Origin: Spisula solida
Taxonomy: Eukaryota > Mollusca > Bivalvia > Venerida > Mactridae
Assembly (NCBI GenBank): GCA_947247005.1
Contig: OX365947.1
Span: 3,486,530 to 3,550,529 of the forward strand
DNA length: 64,000 nt
Direction: 5' to 3'
How positions within the stretch are numbered: position 1 is the first letter of the stretch; each line of letters starts with the position of its first letter. Made by a program: the position numbers and the translations under genes. Below the pieces are notes generated by a model. That model made no database searches. It saw nothing but the letters and a program-made list of their open reading frames with translations, and was not told where the DNA came from. Positions 23,108-35,300 of this stretch are shown here, piece by piece.

Positions 23108-26100
23108 ATGTCCGATCTACACATCTCTCACCAAACATGTCCGAGCTACACATCTCTCACCCAACATGTCCGAGCTACACATCTCTTACCCGACATGTCC
23201 GAGCTACACATCTCTCACCCAACATGCCCGAGCTACACATCTCTTACCCAACATGTCCGAGCACCCAACATGTCCGAGCTACACATCTCTCAACCAACAT
23301 GTTCGAGCTACACATCTCTCACCCAACATGTCCGAGCTACACATCTCTTACCCAACCTGTCCGAGCTACACATCTCTCACCAAACATGTCCAATCTACAA
23401 ATCTCTCACCCAACATGTCCGAGTTACACATCTCTCACTGAACGAGCTACACATCTCTTACCCAACATTTCCTAGCTACACATCTCTCACCCAACATGTC
23501 CGAGCTACACATCTCTCACCCAACATGTCCAAGCTACACATCTCTCACCCAACATGTCCGAGCTACACATCTCTTACCCAACCTGTCCGAGATACACATC
23601 TCTTACCCAACCTGTCCGAGCTACACATCTCTTACCCAGCATGTCCGAGCTACACATCTCTCACCCAACATGTCCGAGCTACACATCTCTCACCCAACAT
23701 GTCCGAGCTACACATCTCTTACCCAACCTGTCCGAGCTACACATCTCTCACCAAACATGTCCAATCTACAAATCTCTCACCCAACATGTCCGAGCTACAC
23801 ATCTCTCACTCAACGAGCTACACATCTCTTACCCACCATTTCCTAGCTACACATCTCTCACCCAACATGTCCGAGCTACACATCTCTCACCCAACATGTC
23901 CGAGCTACACATCTCTCACCAAACGAGCTACACATCTCTCACCCAACATGTCCGAGATACACATCTCTTACCCAACATGTCCGAGCTACACATCTCTCAC
24001 CCAACATGTCCGAGCTACAAATCTCTCACCCAACATGTCCGAGCTACACATCTCTCACCCAACATGTCCCAGCTACACATCTCTCACCCAACATGTCCGC
24101 GCTACACATCTCTTACCCAACATGTCCGAACTACACTGACCGAGCTACACATCTCTCACCCAACATGTCCGAGCTACACATCTCTTACCCAACCTGTCCG
24201 AGCTACACATCTCTTACCCAACATGTCCGAGCTACACATCTCTTACCCAACATGTCCGAGCTACACATCTCTCACCCAACATGTCCGAGCTACAAATCTC
24301 TCACCCAACATGTCCGAGCTACAAATCTCTCACCAAACATGTCCGAGCTACACATCTCTCACCCAACATGTCCGAGCTACACATCTTTCACCCAACATGT
24401 CCGAGCTACACATCTCTTACCCAACATGTCCGAGCACCCAACATGTCCCAGCAACACATCTCTCACCCAACATGTCCGAGCTACACATCTCTCACCCAAC
24501 ATGTCCGAGCTACACATCTCTTACCCAACCTGTCCGCGTACCCAACATGTCCGAGCTACACATCTCTCACCCAACATGTCCGAGCTACACATCTCTCACC
24601 CAACATGTCCGAGCTACACATCTCTCAACCAACATGTCCGAGCAACACATCTCTCACCCAACATGTCCGAGATACACATCTCTTACCCAACATGTCCGAG
24701 CTACACATCTCTCACCCAACATGTCCGATCTACAAATCTCTCACCCAACATGTCCGAGCTACACATCTCTCACCCAACATGTCCCAGCTACACATCTCTC
24801 ACCCAACATGTCCGCGCTACACATCTCTTACCCAACATGTCCGAACTACACTGACCGAGCTACACATCTTTCACCCAACATGTCCGCGCTAAACATCTCT
24901 CATCCAACATGTCCGAGCTACACATCTCTTACCCAACCTGTCAGAGCTACACATCTCTTACCCAGCATGTCCGAGCTACACATCTCTCACCCAACATGTC
25001 CGAGCTACACATCTCTCACCCAACATGTCCGAGCTACACATCTCTTACCCAACCTGTCCGAGCTACACATCTCTCACCAAACATGTCCAATCTACAAATC
25101 TCTCACCCAACATGTCCGAGCTACACATCTCTCACTCAACGAGCTACACATCTCTTACCCACCATTTCCTAGCTACACATCTCTCACCCAACATGTCCGA
25201 GCTACACATCTCTCACCCAACATGTCCGAGCTACACATCTCTCACCCAACGAGCTACACATCTCTCACCCAACATGTCCGAGATACACATCTCTTACCCA
25301 ACATGTCCGAGCTACATATCTCTCACCCAACATGTCCAAGCTACAAATCTCTCACCCAACATGTCCGAGCTATACATCTCTCACCCAACATGTCCCAGCT
25401 ACACATCTCTCACCCAACATGTCCGCGCTACACATCTCTTACCCAACATGTCCGAACTACACTGACCGAGCTACACATCTTTCACCCAACATGTCCGCGC
25501 TAAACATCTCTCACCCAACATGTCCGAGCTACACATCTCTTACCCAACCTGTCCGAGCTACACATCTCTTACCCAACATGTCCGAGCTACACATCTCTCA
25601 CCCAACATGTCCGAGCTACAAATCTCTCACCCAACATGTCCGAGCTACAAATCTCTCACCAAACATGTCCGAGCTACACATCTCTCACCCAACATGTCCG
25701 AGCTACACATCTTTCACCCAACATGTCCGAGCTACACATCTCTTACCCAACATGTCCGAGCACCCAACATGTCCGAGCAACACATCTCTCACCCAACATG
25801 TCCGAGCTACACATCTCTCACCCAACATGTCCGAGCTACACATCTCTTACCCAACCTGTCCGCGCACCCAACATGTCCGAGCTACACATCTCTCACCCAA
25901 CATGTCCGAGCTACACATCTCTCACCCAACATGTCCGAGCTACACATCTCTCAACCAACATGTCCGAGCTACACATCTCTCACCCAACATGTCCGAGCTA
26001 CAAATCTCTTACCCAACTTGCCCGAGCTACACATCTCTCATCCAACATGTCCGAGCTACACATCACTTACCCAACATGTCCGAGCACCCAACATGTCCCA

Positions 26101-29100
26101 GCTACACATCTCTTACCAACATGTCCCCGCTACATATCTCTTACCCGACATGTCCGAGCTACACATCTCTCACCCAACATGTCCGAGCTACACATTTCTC
26201 ACCCAACATGTCCGAGCACCCAACATGTCCCAGCTACACATCTCTTACCTAACATGTCCCAGCTACACATCTCTCACCCAACATGTCCGAGCTACACATC
26301 TCTCACCCAACTAACCGAGCTACACATCTCTCACCCAACATGTCCGAGCTACACATCTCTCAACCAACATGTCCGAGCACCCAACATGTCCGAGCAACAC
26401 ATCTCTCACCCAACATGTCCGAGCTACACATCTCTCACCCAACATGTCCGAGCTACACATCTCTTACCCAACCTGTCCGCGCACCCAACATGTCCGAGCT
26501 ACAAATCTCTTACCCAACTTGCCCGAGCTACACATCTCTCACCCAACATGTCCGAGCTACACATCTCTTACCCAACCTGTCCGAGCACCCAATATGTCCG
26601 AGCTACACATCTCTACCCAACATGTCCGAGTTACACATCTCTCACCAAACATGTCCGAGCTACACATCTCTCACCCAACATGTCCGCGCTAAACATGTCT
26701 CACCCAACATGTCCGAGCTACACATCTCTTACCCAACATGTTCGAGCTACATATCTCTTACCCAACATGTCCGAGCTACACATGTCTCACCCAACATGTC
26801 CGAGCTACACATCTCTTACCCAACATGTCCAAGCTACACATCTCTCACCCAACATGTCCGAGCTACACATCTCTCACCCAACATGTCCGAGCTACACATC
26901 TCTCACCCAACATGTCCGAGCTACACATCTCTTACCCAACATGTACGAGCACCCAACATGTCCGAGCTACACATCTCTCACCCAACATGTCCGAGCTACA
27001 CATCTCTCACCCAACATGTCCGAGCTACACATCTCTTACCCAACCTGTCCGAGCACCCAACATGTCCGAGCTACACATCTCTCATCCAACATGTACGAGC
27101 TACACATCTCTCACCCAACATGTCCGAGCTACACATCTCTCATCCAACATGTCCGAGCTACACATCACTTACCCAACATGTCCGAGCACTCAACATGTTC
27201 CAGCTACACATCTCTTACCCAACATGTCCCAGCTACACAACTCTCACCCAAAATTTCCGAGCTACACATCTCTCACCCAACATGTCCGAGCTACATATCT
27301 CTTACCTAACATGTCCGAGCTACACATCTCTTACCCAACATGTCCGAGCTACACATCTCTCACCCAACATGTCCGAGCTACACATCTCTCACCCAACATG
27401 TCCGAGCTACAAATCTCTTACCCAACATGTCCGAGCTACACATCTCTCATCCAACATGTCCGAGCTACACATCACTTACCCAACATGTCCGAGCACCCAA
27501 CATGTCCCAGCTACACATCTCTTACCCAACATGTCCGAGCTACACATCTCTCACCCAACATGTCCGAGCTACACATCTCTCACCCAACATGTCCGAGCTA
27601 CACATCTCTCACCCAACATGTCCGAGCTACACATCTCTCACCCAACATGTCCGAGCTACACATCTCTTACCCAACATGTACGAGCACCCAACATGTCCGA
27701 GCTACACATCTCTCACCCAACATGTCCGAGCTACACATCTCTCACCCAACATGTCCGGGCTACACATCTCTTACCACACCTGTCCGAGCACCCAACATGT
27801 CCGAGCTACACATCTCTCATCCAACATGTCCGAGCTACACATCTCTCACCCAACATGTCCGAGCTACACATCTCTCATCCAACATGTCCGAGCTACACAT
27901 CACTTACCCAACATGTCCGAGCACTCAACATGTTCCAGCTACAAATCTCTTACCCAACATGTCCCAGCTACACATCTCTCACCCAAAATTTCCGAGCTAC
28001 ACATCTCTCACCCAACATGTCCCAGCTACACATCTCTTACCCAACATGTCCCAGCTACACATCTCTCACCCAACATGTCCGAGCTACACATCTCTCACCC
28101 AACATGTCCGAGCTACACATCTCTTACCCAACCTGTCCGAGCACCCAATATGTCCGAGCTACACATCTCTCATCCAACATGTCCGAGCTACACATCTCTC
28201 ACCCAACATGTCCGAGCTACACATCTCTCATCCAACATGTCCGAGCTACACATCACTTACCCAACATGTCCGAGCACTCAACATGTCCCAGCTACACATC
28301 TCTTACCCAACATGTCCCAGCTACACATCTCTCACCCAAAATTTCCGAGCTACACATCTCTCACCCAACATGTCCGAGCTACATATCTCTTACCCAACAG
28401 GTCCGAGCTACACATCTCTCACCCAACATGTCCGAGCTACACATCTCTCACCCAACATGTCCGAGCTACAAATCTCTTACCCAACATGTCCGAGCTACAC
28501 ATCTCTCATCCAGCATGTCCGAGCTACACATCACTTACCCAACATGTCCGAGCACCCAACATGTCCCAGCTACACATCTCTTACCCAACATGTCCGAGCT
28601 ACACATCTCTCACCCAACATGTCCGAGCTACACATCTCTTACCCAACCTGTCCGAGCACCCAATATGTCCGAGCTACACATCTCTCATCCAACATGTCCG
28701 AGCTACACATCCCTCACCCAACATGTCCGAGCTACACATCTCTCATCCAACATGTCCGAGCTACACATCACTTACCCAACATGTCCGAGCACTCAACATG
28801 TCCCAGCTACACATCTCTTACCCAACATGTCCCAGCTACACATCTCTCACCCAAAATTTCCGAGCTACACATCTCTCACCCAACATGTCCGAGCTACATA
28901 TCTCTTACCCAACATGTCCGAGCTACACATCTCTCACCCAACATGTCCGAGCTACACATCTCTCACCCAACATGTCCGAGCTACAAATCTCTTACCCAAC
29001 ATGTCCGAGCTACACATCTCTCATCCAACATGTCCGAGCTACACATCACTTACCCAACATGTCCGAGCACCCAACATGTCCCAGCTACACATCTCTTACC

Positions 29101-31957
29101 CAACATGTCCGAGCTACACATCTCTCACCCAACATGTCCGAGCTACACATCTCTCACCCAACATGTCCGAGTTACATATCTCTTACCCAACATGTCCGAG
29201 CTACACATCTCTCACCCAACATGTCCAAGCTACACATCTCTCACCCAACATGTCCGAGCACCCAACATGTCCCAGCTACACATCTCTTACCCAACATGTC
29301 CGAGCTACACATCTCTCACCCAACATGTCCGAGCTACACATCTCTCACCCAACATGTTCGAGCTACACATCTCTCACCCAACATGTGCGAGCTACACATC
29401 TCTCACCCAACATGTCCGAGCTATACATCTCTTACCCAACATGTCCGAGCTATACATCTCTCACCCAACATGTCCGAGCTACACATCTCTTACCCAACAT
29501 GTCCGAGCTATACATCTCTCACCCAACATGTCCGAGCTACACATCTCTAACCCAACATGTCCGAGCTACACATCTCTTACCCAACATGTCCGAGCTACAC
29601 ATCTCTCACCCAACATGTCCAATCTAGACATCTCTCACCTAACATATTTAATCTAGATATCTCTCACCCTACATGTCCGAGCTACACATCTCTTACCCAT
29701 TATGTCCGAGCTACACATCTCTCACCCAACATGTCCGAGCTACACATCTCTCACCCAACTTGTCCGAGCTATACATCTCTTACCCAAGTCCGAGCTATAC
29801 ATCTCTCACCCAACATGTCCGAGCTACACATCTCTTACCCAACATGTCCGAGCTATACATCTCTCACCCAACATGTCCGAGCTACACATCTCTCACCCAA
29901 CATGTCCGAGCTACACATCTCTTACCCAACATGTCCGAGCTACACATCTCTCACCCAACATGTCCAATCTAGACATCTCTCACCTAACATATTTAATCTA
30001 GACATCTCTCACCCAACATGTCCGAGCTACACAACTCTCACCCAATATGTCCGAGCTACACATCTCTCACCCAACATGTCCGAGCTACACATCTCTTACC
30101 CAACATGTTCGAGCTACATATCTCTTACCCAACATGTCCGAGCTACACATCTCTCACCCAACATGTCCGAGCTACACATCTCTTACCCAACATGTCCAAG
30201 CTACACATCTCTCACCCAACATGTCCGAGCTACACATCTCTCACCCAACATGTCCGAGCTACACATCTCTCACCCAACATGTCCGAGCTACAAATCTCTT
30301 ACCCAACATGTCCGAGCTACACATCTCTCATCCAACATGTCCGAGCTACACATCACTTACCCAACATGTCCGAGCACCCAACATGTCCCAGCTACACATC
30401 TCTTACCCAACATGTCCCAGCTACACATCTCTCACCCAACATGTCCGAGCTACACATCTCTCACCCAACATGTCCGAGCTACACATCTCTTACCCAACCT
30501 GTCCGAGCACCCAATATGTCCGAGCTACACATCTCTCATCCAACATGTCCGAGCTACACATCTCTCACCCAACATGTCCGAGCTACACATCTCTTACCCA
30601 ACAGGTCCGAGCTACACATCTCTCACCCAACATGTCCGAGCTACACATCTCTCACCCAACATGTCCGAGCTACAAATCTCTTACCCAACATGTCCGAGCT
30701 ACACATCTCTCATCCAACATGTCCGAGCTACACATCACTTACCCAACATGTCCGAGCACCCAACATGTCCCAGCTACACATCTCTTACCCAACATGTCCG
30801 AGCTACACATCGGTCACCCAACATGTCCGAGCTACACATCTCTCACCCAACATGTCCGAGTTACATATCTCTTACCCAACATGTCCGAGCTACACATCTC
30901 TCACCCAACATGTCCAAGCTACACATCTCTCACCCAACATGTCCGAGCACCCAACATGTCCCAGCTACACATCTCTTACCCAACATGTCCGAGCTACACA
31001 TCTCTCACCCAACATGTCCGAGCTACACATCTCTCACCCAACATGTTCGAGCTACACATCTCTCACCCAACATGTGCGAGCTACACATCTCTCACCCAAC
31101 ATGTCCGAGCTATACATCTCTTACCCAACATGTCCGAGCTATACATCTCTCACCCAACATGTCCGAGCTACACATCTCTTACCCAACATGTCCGAGCTAT
31201 ACATCTCTCACCCAACATGTCCGAGCTACACATCTCTAACCCAACATGTCCGAGCTACACATCTCTTACCCAACATGTCCGAGCTACACATCTCTCACCC
31301 AACATGTCCAATCTAGACATCTCTCACCTAACATATTTAATCTAGATATCTCTCACCCAACATGTCCGAGCTACACATCTCTTACCCATTATGTCCGAGC
31401 TACACATTTCTCACCCAACATGTCCGAGCTACACATCTCTCACCCAACTTGTCCGAGCTATACATCTCTTACCCAACATGTCCGAGCTATACATCTCTCA
31501 CCCAACATGTCCGAGCTACACATCTCTTACCCAACATGTCCGAGCTATACATCTCTCACCCAACATGTCCGAGCTACACATCTCTCACCCAACATGTCCG
31601 AGCTACACATCTCTTACCCAACATGTCCGAGCTACACATCTCTCACCCAACATGTCCAATCTAGACATCTCTCACCTAACATATTTAATCTAGACATCTC
31701 TCACCCAACATGTCCGAGCTACACAACTCTCACCCAATATGTCCGAGCTACAAATCTCTCACCCAACATGTCCAATCTAGACATCTCTCACCTAACATAT
31801 TTAATCTAGACATCTCTCACCCAACATGTCCGAGCTACACATCTCTCACCCAATATGTCCGAGCTACACATCTCTCACCCAACATGTCCGAGCTACACAT
31901 CTCTCACCCAACATGTCCGAGCTATACATCTCTTACCCAAAATATCTCACCAAACAC
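23108..31957. repeat. Giant 29-bp satellite array, about 305 copies, open in three frames
   Basis: The unit begins 'atgtccgagctacacatc' and ends 'tctcacccaac'. Because 29 is not a multiple of three, a reading frame passes through all three phases of the unit, giving a 29-residue period (MSELHISHPTCPSYTS...). None of the three phases contains a stop, so long open frames run on (for example 26283-29627). Common variants are ctcttac/ctctcac, cctgtcc/catgtcc, a shortened unit 'gagcacccaac', and a 'ccaatctagacatc' form. Larger blocks are duplicated within it. The plus strand is strongly C-rich and G-poor. No splice-linked start codon, codon bias or protein family supports coding; I treat it as satellite DNA, possibly intronic. 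Confidence 0.95.
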
Positions 31958-31999
31958 GTTAACAAATACCACGCTATAACAGCAGACCATGAAATCCCC

Positions 32000-32098
32000 C
32001 TATAAGTTAACGTCTATGTTCCGACGACGTCATATGACGTCACAGACGTGAATGCGTAGATGAACGTTGTTAGCAACGACGTCATTGAAGGAAACAAA
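32000..32098 (+). promoter_or_regulatory. Putative promoter/5' UTR of the 48-exon gene, with CRE palindrome
   Basis: Closely matches 20338-20437: 'gttccgacgacgtcat', a perfect TGACGTCA (32035-32042), then 'gaacgttgttagcaacgacg'. A TATA-like 'cctataagtt' lies at about 32000. An upstream in-frame ATG at 32060 could extend the protein by 13 residues; I prefer 32099 because copy 1 lacks the upstream ATG. Confidence 0.55.
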
Positions 32099-32314
32099 AT
32101 GGCACCAGAGGGCGCTATTCTAGTTATAGCGCTTTTCACGATGTCCTACAGACAATCTACACATACTGTCATCATTGTTTCCGGTGACCGTAATGTATTT
32201 ATACATTACCTGCTAAGTGGAAAAGTTATCTTCTCCATTTTGCGATGTATTGCGGATTATTTAGCTCTTCTCTTGTCGGTACAAGGGATTGAACCAAACC
32301 CAGGACCATTGTCT
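32099..32314 (+). CDS. Exon 1: hydrophobic leader ending in 2A-like NPGP (copy 2)
   Basis: 72 codons from ATG to a tct|gtaagt donor, phase 0. It differs from copy 1 (20438-20653) at only a few residues (for example SA to PE, Q to H, H to L). The C-terminal LLSVQGIEPNPGPLS is unchanged. The hydrophobic runs suggest a signal or anchor sequence; the NPGP end suggests ribosome skipping or a decayed form of it (inference). Confidence 0.7.
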
Positions 32315-35300
32315 GTAAGTACTTCCGTATTTTTGTAAATTATTTTTCCATTTCCATTCATAGTGTGAAATGCGCGTCTGATCTTCTGTCTGTTTTAGTT
32401 TAATTGTGTAAATTAATCAGTTACATGTATATATTCAGAACAATTACAAATTATCTTGATACCAGTAATAAAAAATAATATATTATTCTAACATAGTTTA
32501 AAGGTGTAGACAAACAATATCTTATAAATACGTAAGACAACTGTGATATTGGACTCTGAGCATTCTTTCCAAAATGTCATTCTGGCTGATATATGAGTTG
32601 ATATTATTTAAGTGTACTCTCAAAATTTTAAAACGTTAATATTAAATGACAAGACACACCTAAAAACCCACAATGGCCTAAATATCACACATACATTCTA
32701 ATTCATACTGGAGATATATATATAATTACATGCACTAGCGAAATAACTGTATCCTGAATTATTCTACGCTTAGCAAAAATAAGGGTCAATATGCTTATGA
32801 CAGCAGCAAAGACATACCTATTTTATGCCGAGCCTCGAACATTGGAAGCGGTTTGGAAGTCTGTTTTTAGAGCATAAGCCGAGTAAAAGCGACGACGACT
32901 TGTCATGAAAACGATGGTAGGTCATCCCGAGCTGATGTTGACCTTGGTCGTCTTGCGACGGCTCTTATGCCCAGATACATTTTGCTAAAGCTGGGTTACA
33001 CTTCGGGTAACGTAATGCTCATAGACCATTCGAACCAAAAAAAAATCAAATTGAGGTTATTCGATGGTCTTTGATCTACATGTACATGGTATATCAATCA
33101 TGTATTTCAAAGAGCGCATTTACTGCCAATGCTTTTGGAAGTTCCTAACAGTTTTGCTTGGCTAGTTTTAAAGATATTCTTATATTTTGGGGAACACCCC
33201 TAAAAACTGAAATTTGCATGATAAATCAGTGATTTATACTTCCAAGTGCGCCTCATAAACAGTACATCTATCTACAAACTTGTACACGTGTACTAGGATT
33301 CAATTTAAGTAAAAGGGAGACAATCCAAATAAAAATGCATAAATTTCCCATTGTTGCTTTCTCCGACGTAATTTGAATTGTCTTCCTTTGACGAACTAGT
33401 TCCAACGGTTATTCATTATCTCTGTTAATTATATCAAGAAGTTAACACATAGCTTCATACTTATAGCGGCGTATTTTAATTATGAATACAAGATGACAAT
33501 AAAACTAACTATAGTTTTCATGGAATTTATTATCATAATAATAGCAATAACAATTTTATACTATATTATTAATGCAACATCGTTTTTTAAGGTAACATTC
33601 TAATTGTACAAAGAAATTGTGCATTTGTATATTAACTCAATCATACAATTTATAATAAATCTACTTGGTTGGTTGGTTCTCATCCTTCTGTAGTAGCCGC
33701 TCTATCTTGCTATGTACATGTATGCACACATGTATACAGTTTTAGATCTACTACACGTCTTCCACATGTGGAACAAATGGATGATATTCAGACCTCTCCA
33801 CAAATGGAGGGTGTTCTGAAAACTTCTCCACAAATTGAGGATATTCTGATAATTTCTCTACAAATGTAGGATATTCTGCCTTTTCCACAAATGGAGAATG
33901 TTCTGATAATTTCTCCACAAATGTAGGATATTCTGACAAGTTCTCCACAAATTAAGGATAGCCTCACTTCTCCACAAATGTAGGATATTCTGATAATTTC
34001 TCCACAAGTGGAATATATTCTGACTTCTCCACAAGTGGAATATATTCTGACTTCTCCACAAGTGGAATATAATCTGACAACTTCTATGCATGTTGAGGAT
34101 ATTCTGACAACTTTTCCATATGTGGAGTGTATTATCTGGTCACAATGTCACATAGTACCATACCAGCTCGGTCTGTGAATTACGATAGAGGCTTTTATTT
34201 AATTGCATTTTAATACATGTACAAGTAAATGGGAAATTGCAAACAGCAGATTTTTATATTTTCTATTCATCTTAGATACATTGTAGAACTTGGTTGGTTC
34301 GAACTTCTTTGTCAAGATCGTCCAAATGTATTAGTATATGCATTTGTCCGACTCACCATAGTTAACTGTTACTTGGTATTCAACACTTGCGCATACCTGT
34401 TGCGTTAATGGTTTGGCACGGAGAATATGAGACGATTCTCGACCTTCTATTAGCATAATTCATTAGTTGATACATTGTCTATACTTAGAACCCCCATTGT
34501 ATGTTTTCATAAGCGGGACATATCACGAAGATGCTCGAGGTGTTATAGCAACACAAATCTAAAGGACCGATATTGCACGGTTTATATATTCAACGCAAGA
34601 ACCTTGTAATACATGCGTGCCTAAAGTTCAGGATCAAGTCCAATTCTCCAAGCCATATGCAAATATTGGATAGTATTGATAGTTAATTTGCATAGTAGTA
34701 AAATGTGCCCACGTTAATATACGTATAATGTATATTGATTAATTGAATTTAAGCATGGGACATTTGAAGGCAGTGTTGTCTTCAAGAAGAGACAACCTGG
34801 TGCTGTCACTGGAGCCCAGAAGGAGGAGGAATTAGCCGAGGAGGATCCAACCCAGACAACCATCGCCTGCTTGGATACTACCCAGACACTGACAGCCACC
34901 ACCAGCGTCATCCAAGCCCAGGCAGCCACCACCTGCGTCACTTCAACCCAGGCAGCACTTGCCGGCATGATACAGGAAGCCATTGACTGCAGACGGGCAC
35001 AGAAAGCAATTGCCTGCTTGGATACGACCCCGGCACAGACCACTACCCGCGTCACTCCAGCCCAGGCAGCAATCAGCAGCGACACTCCAGCCCAGGCAGC
35101 CATCACCAGCGTCGTACCAGCAAAGACAACCACCACCAACGTTACCCCAACCCAGGCATCACTTAACAGCTTGATACAGGCGGCCATCGACTGCAGACGG
35201 AGACGGGCACAGAAAACCATCGCCTACGTAGAAAAAACCAACGGAGCAACCAGGTTAGTCTGACATCCCTGTATGATTCTGTTTTACTTTACAATTTCAT

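Larger units (their letters stand above)
32315..34753 (+). other. Large first intron with repeats
   Basis: Holds gattgtctccctt-type termini (about 33312-33400), the 30-bp minisatellite at 33765-34135 and repeat X copy 2 (34431-34650). No further exon is evident. 32340-33300 is plain AT-rich sequence. Confidence 0.55.

Noticed and set aside
23108..31957. Long forward open frames (up to 1,114 codons) as a repeat-protein gene
   Set aside because: They exist in all three frames at once and follow from the 29-bp period. There is no splice-linked start, no codon bias and no family resemblance.
23108..31957. CRISPR array
   Set aside because: Units are contiguous with no unique spacers, and the DNA is eukaryotic with introns.
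34714..35220. 168-codon minus-strand open frame
   Set aside because: It is antisense to exon 2, whose plus-strand frame fits the phase of the whole gene; the reverse frame reflects biased repeats.
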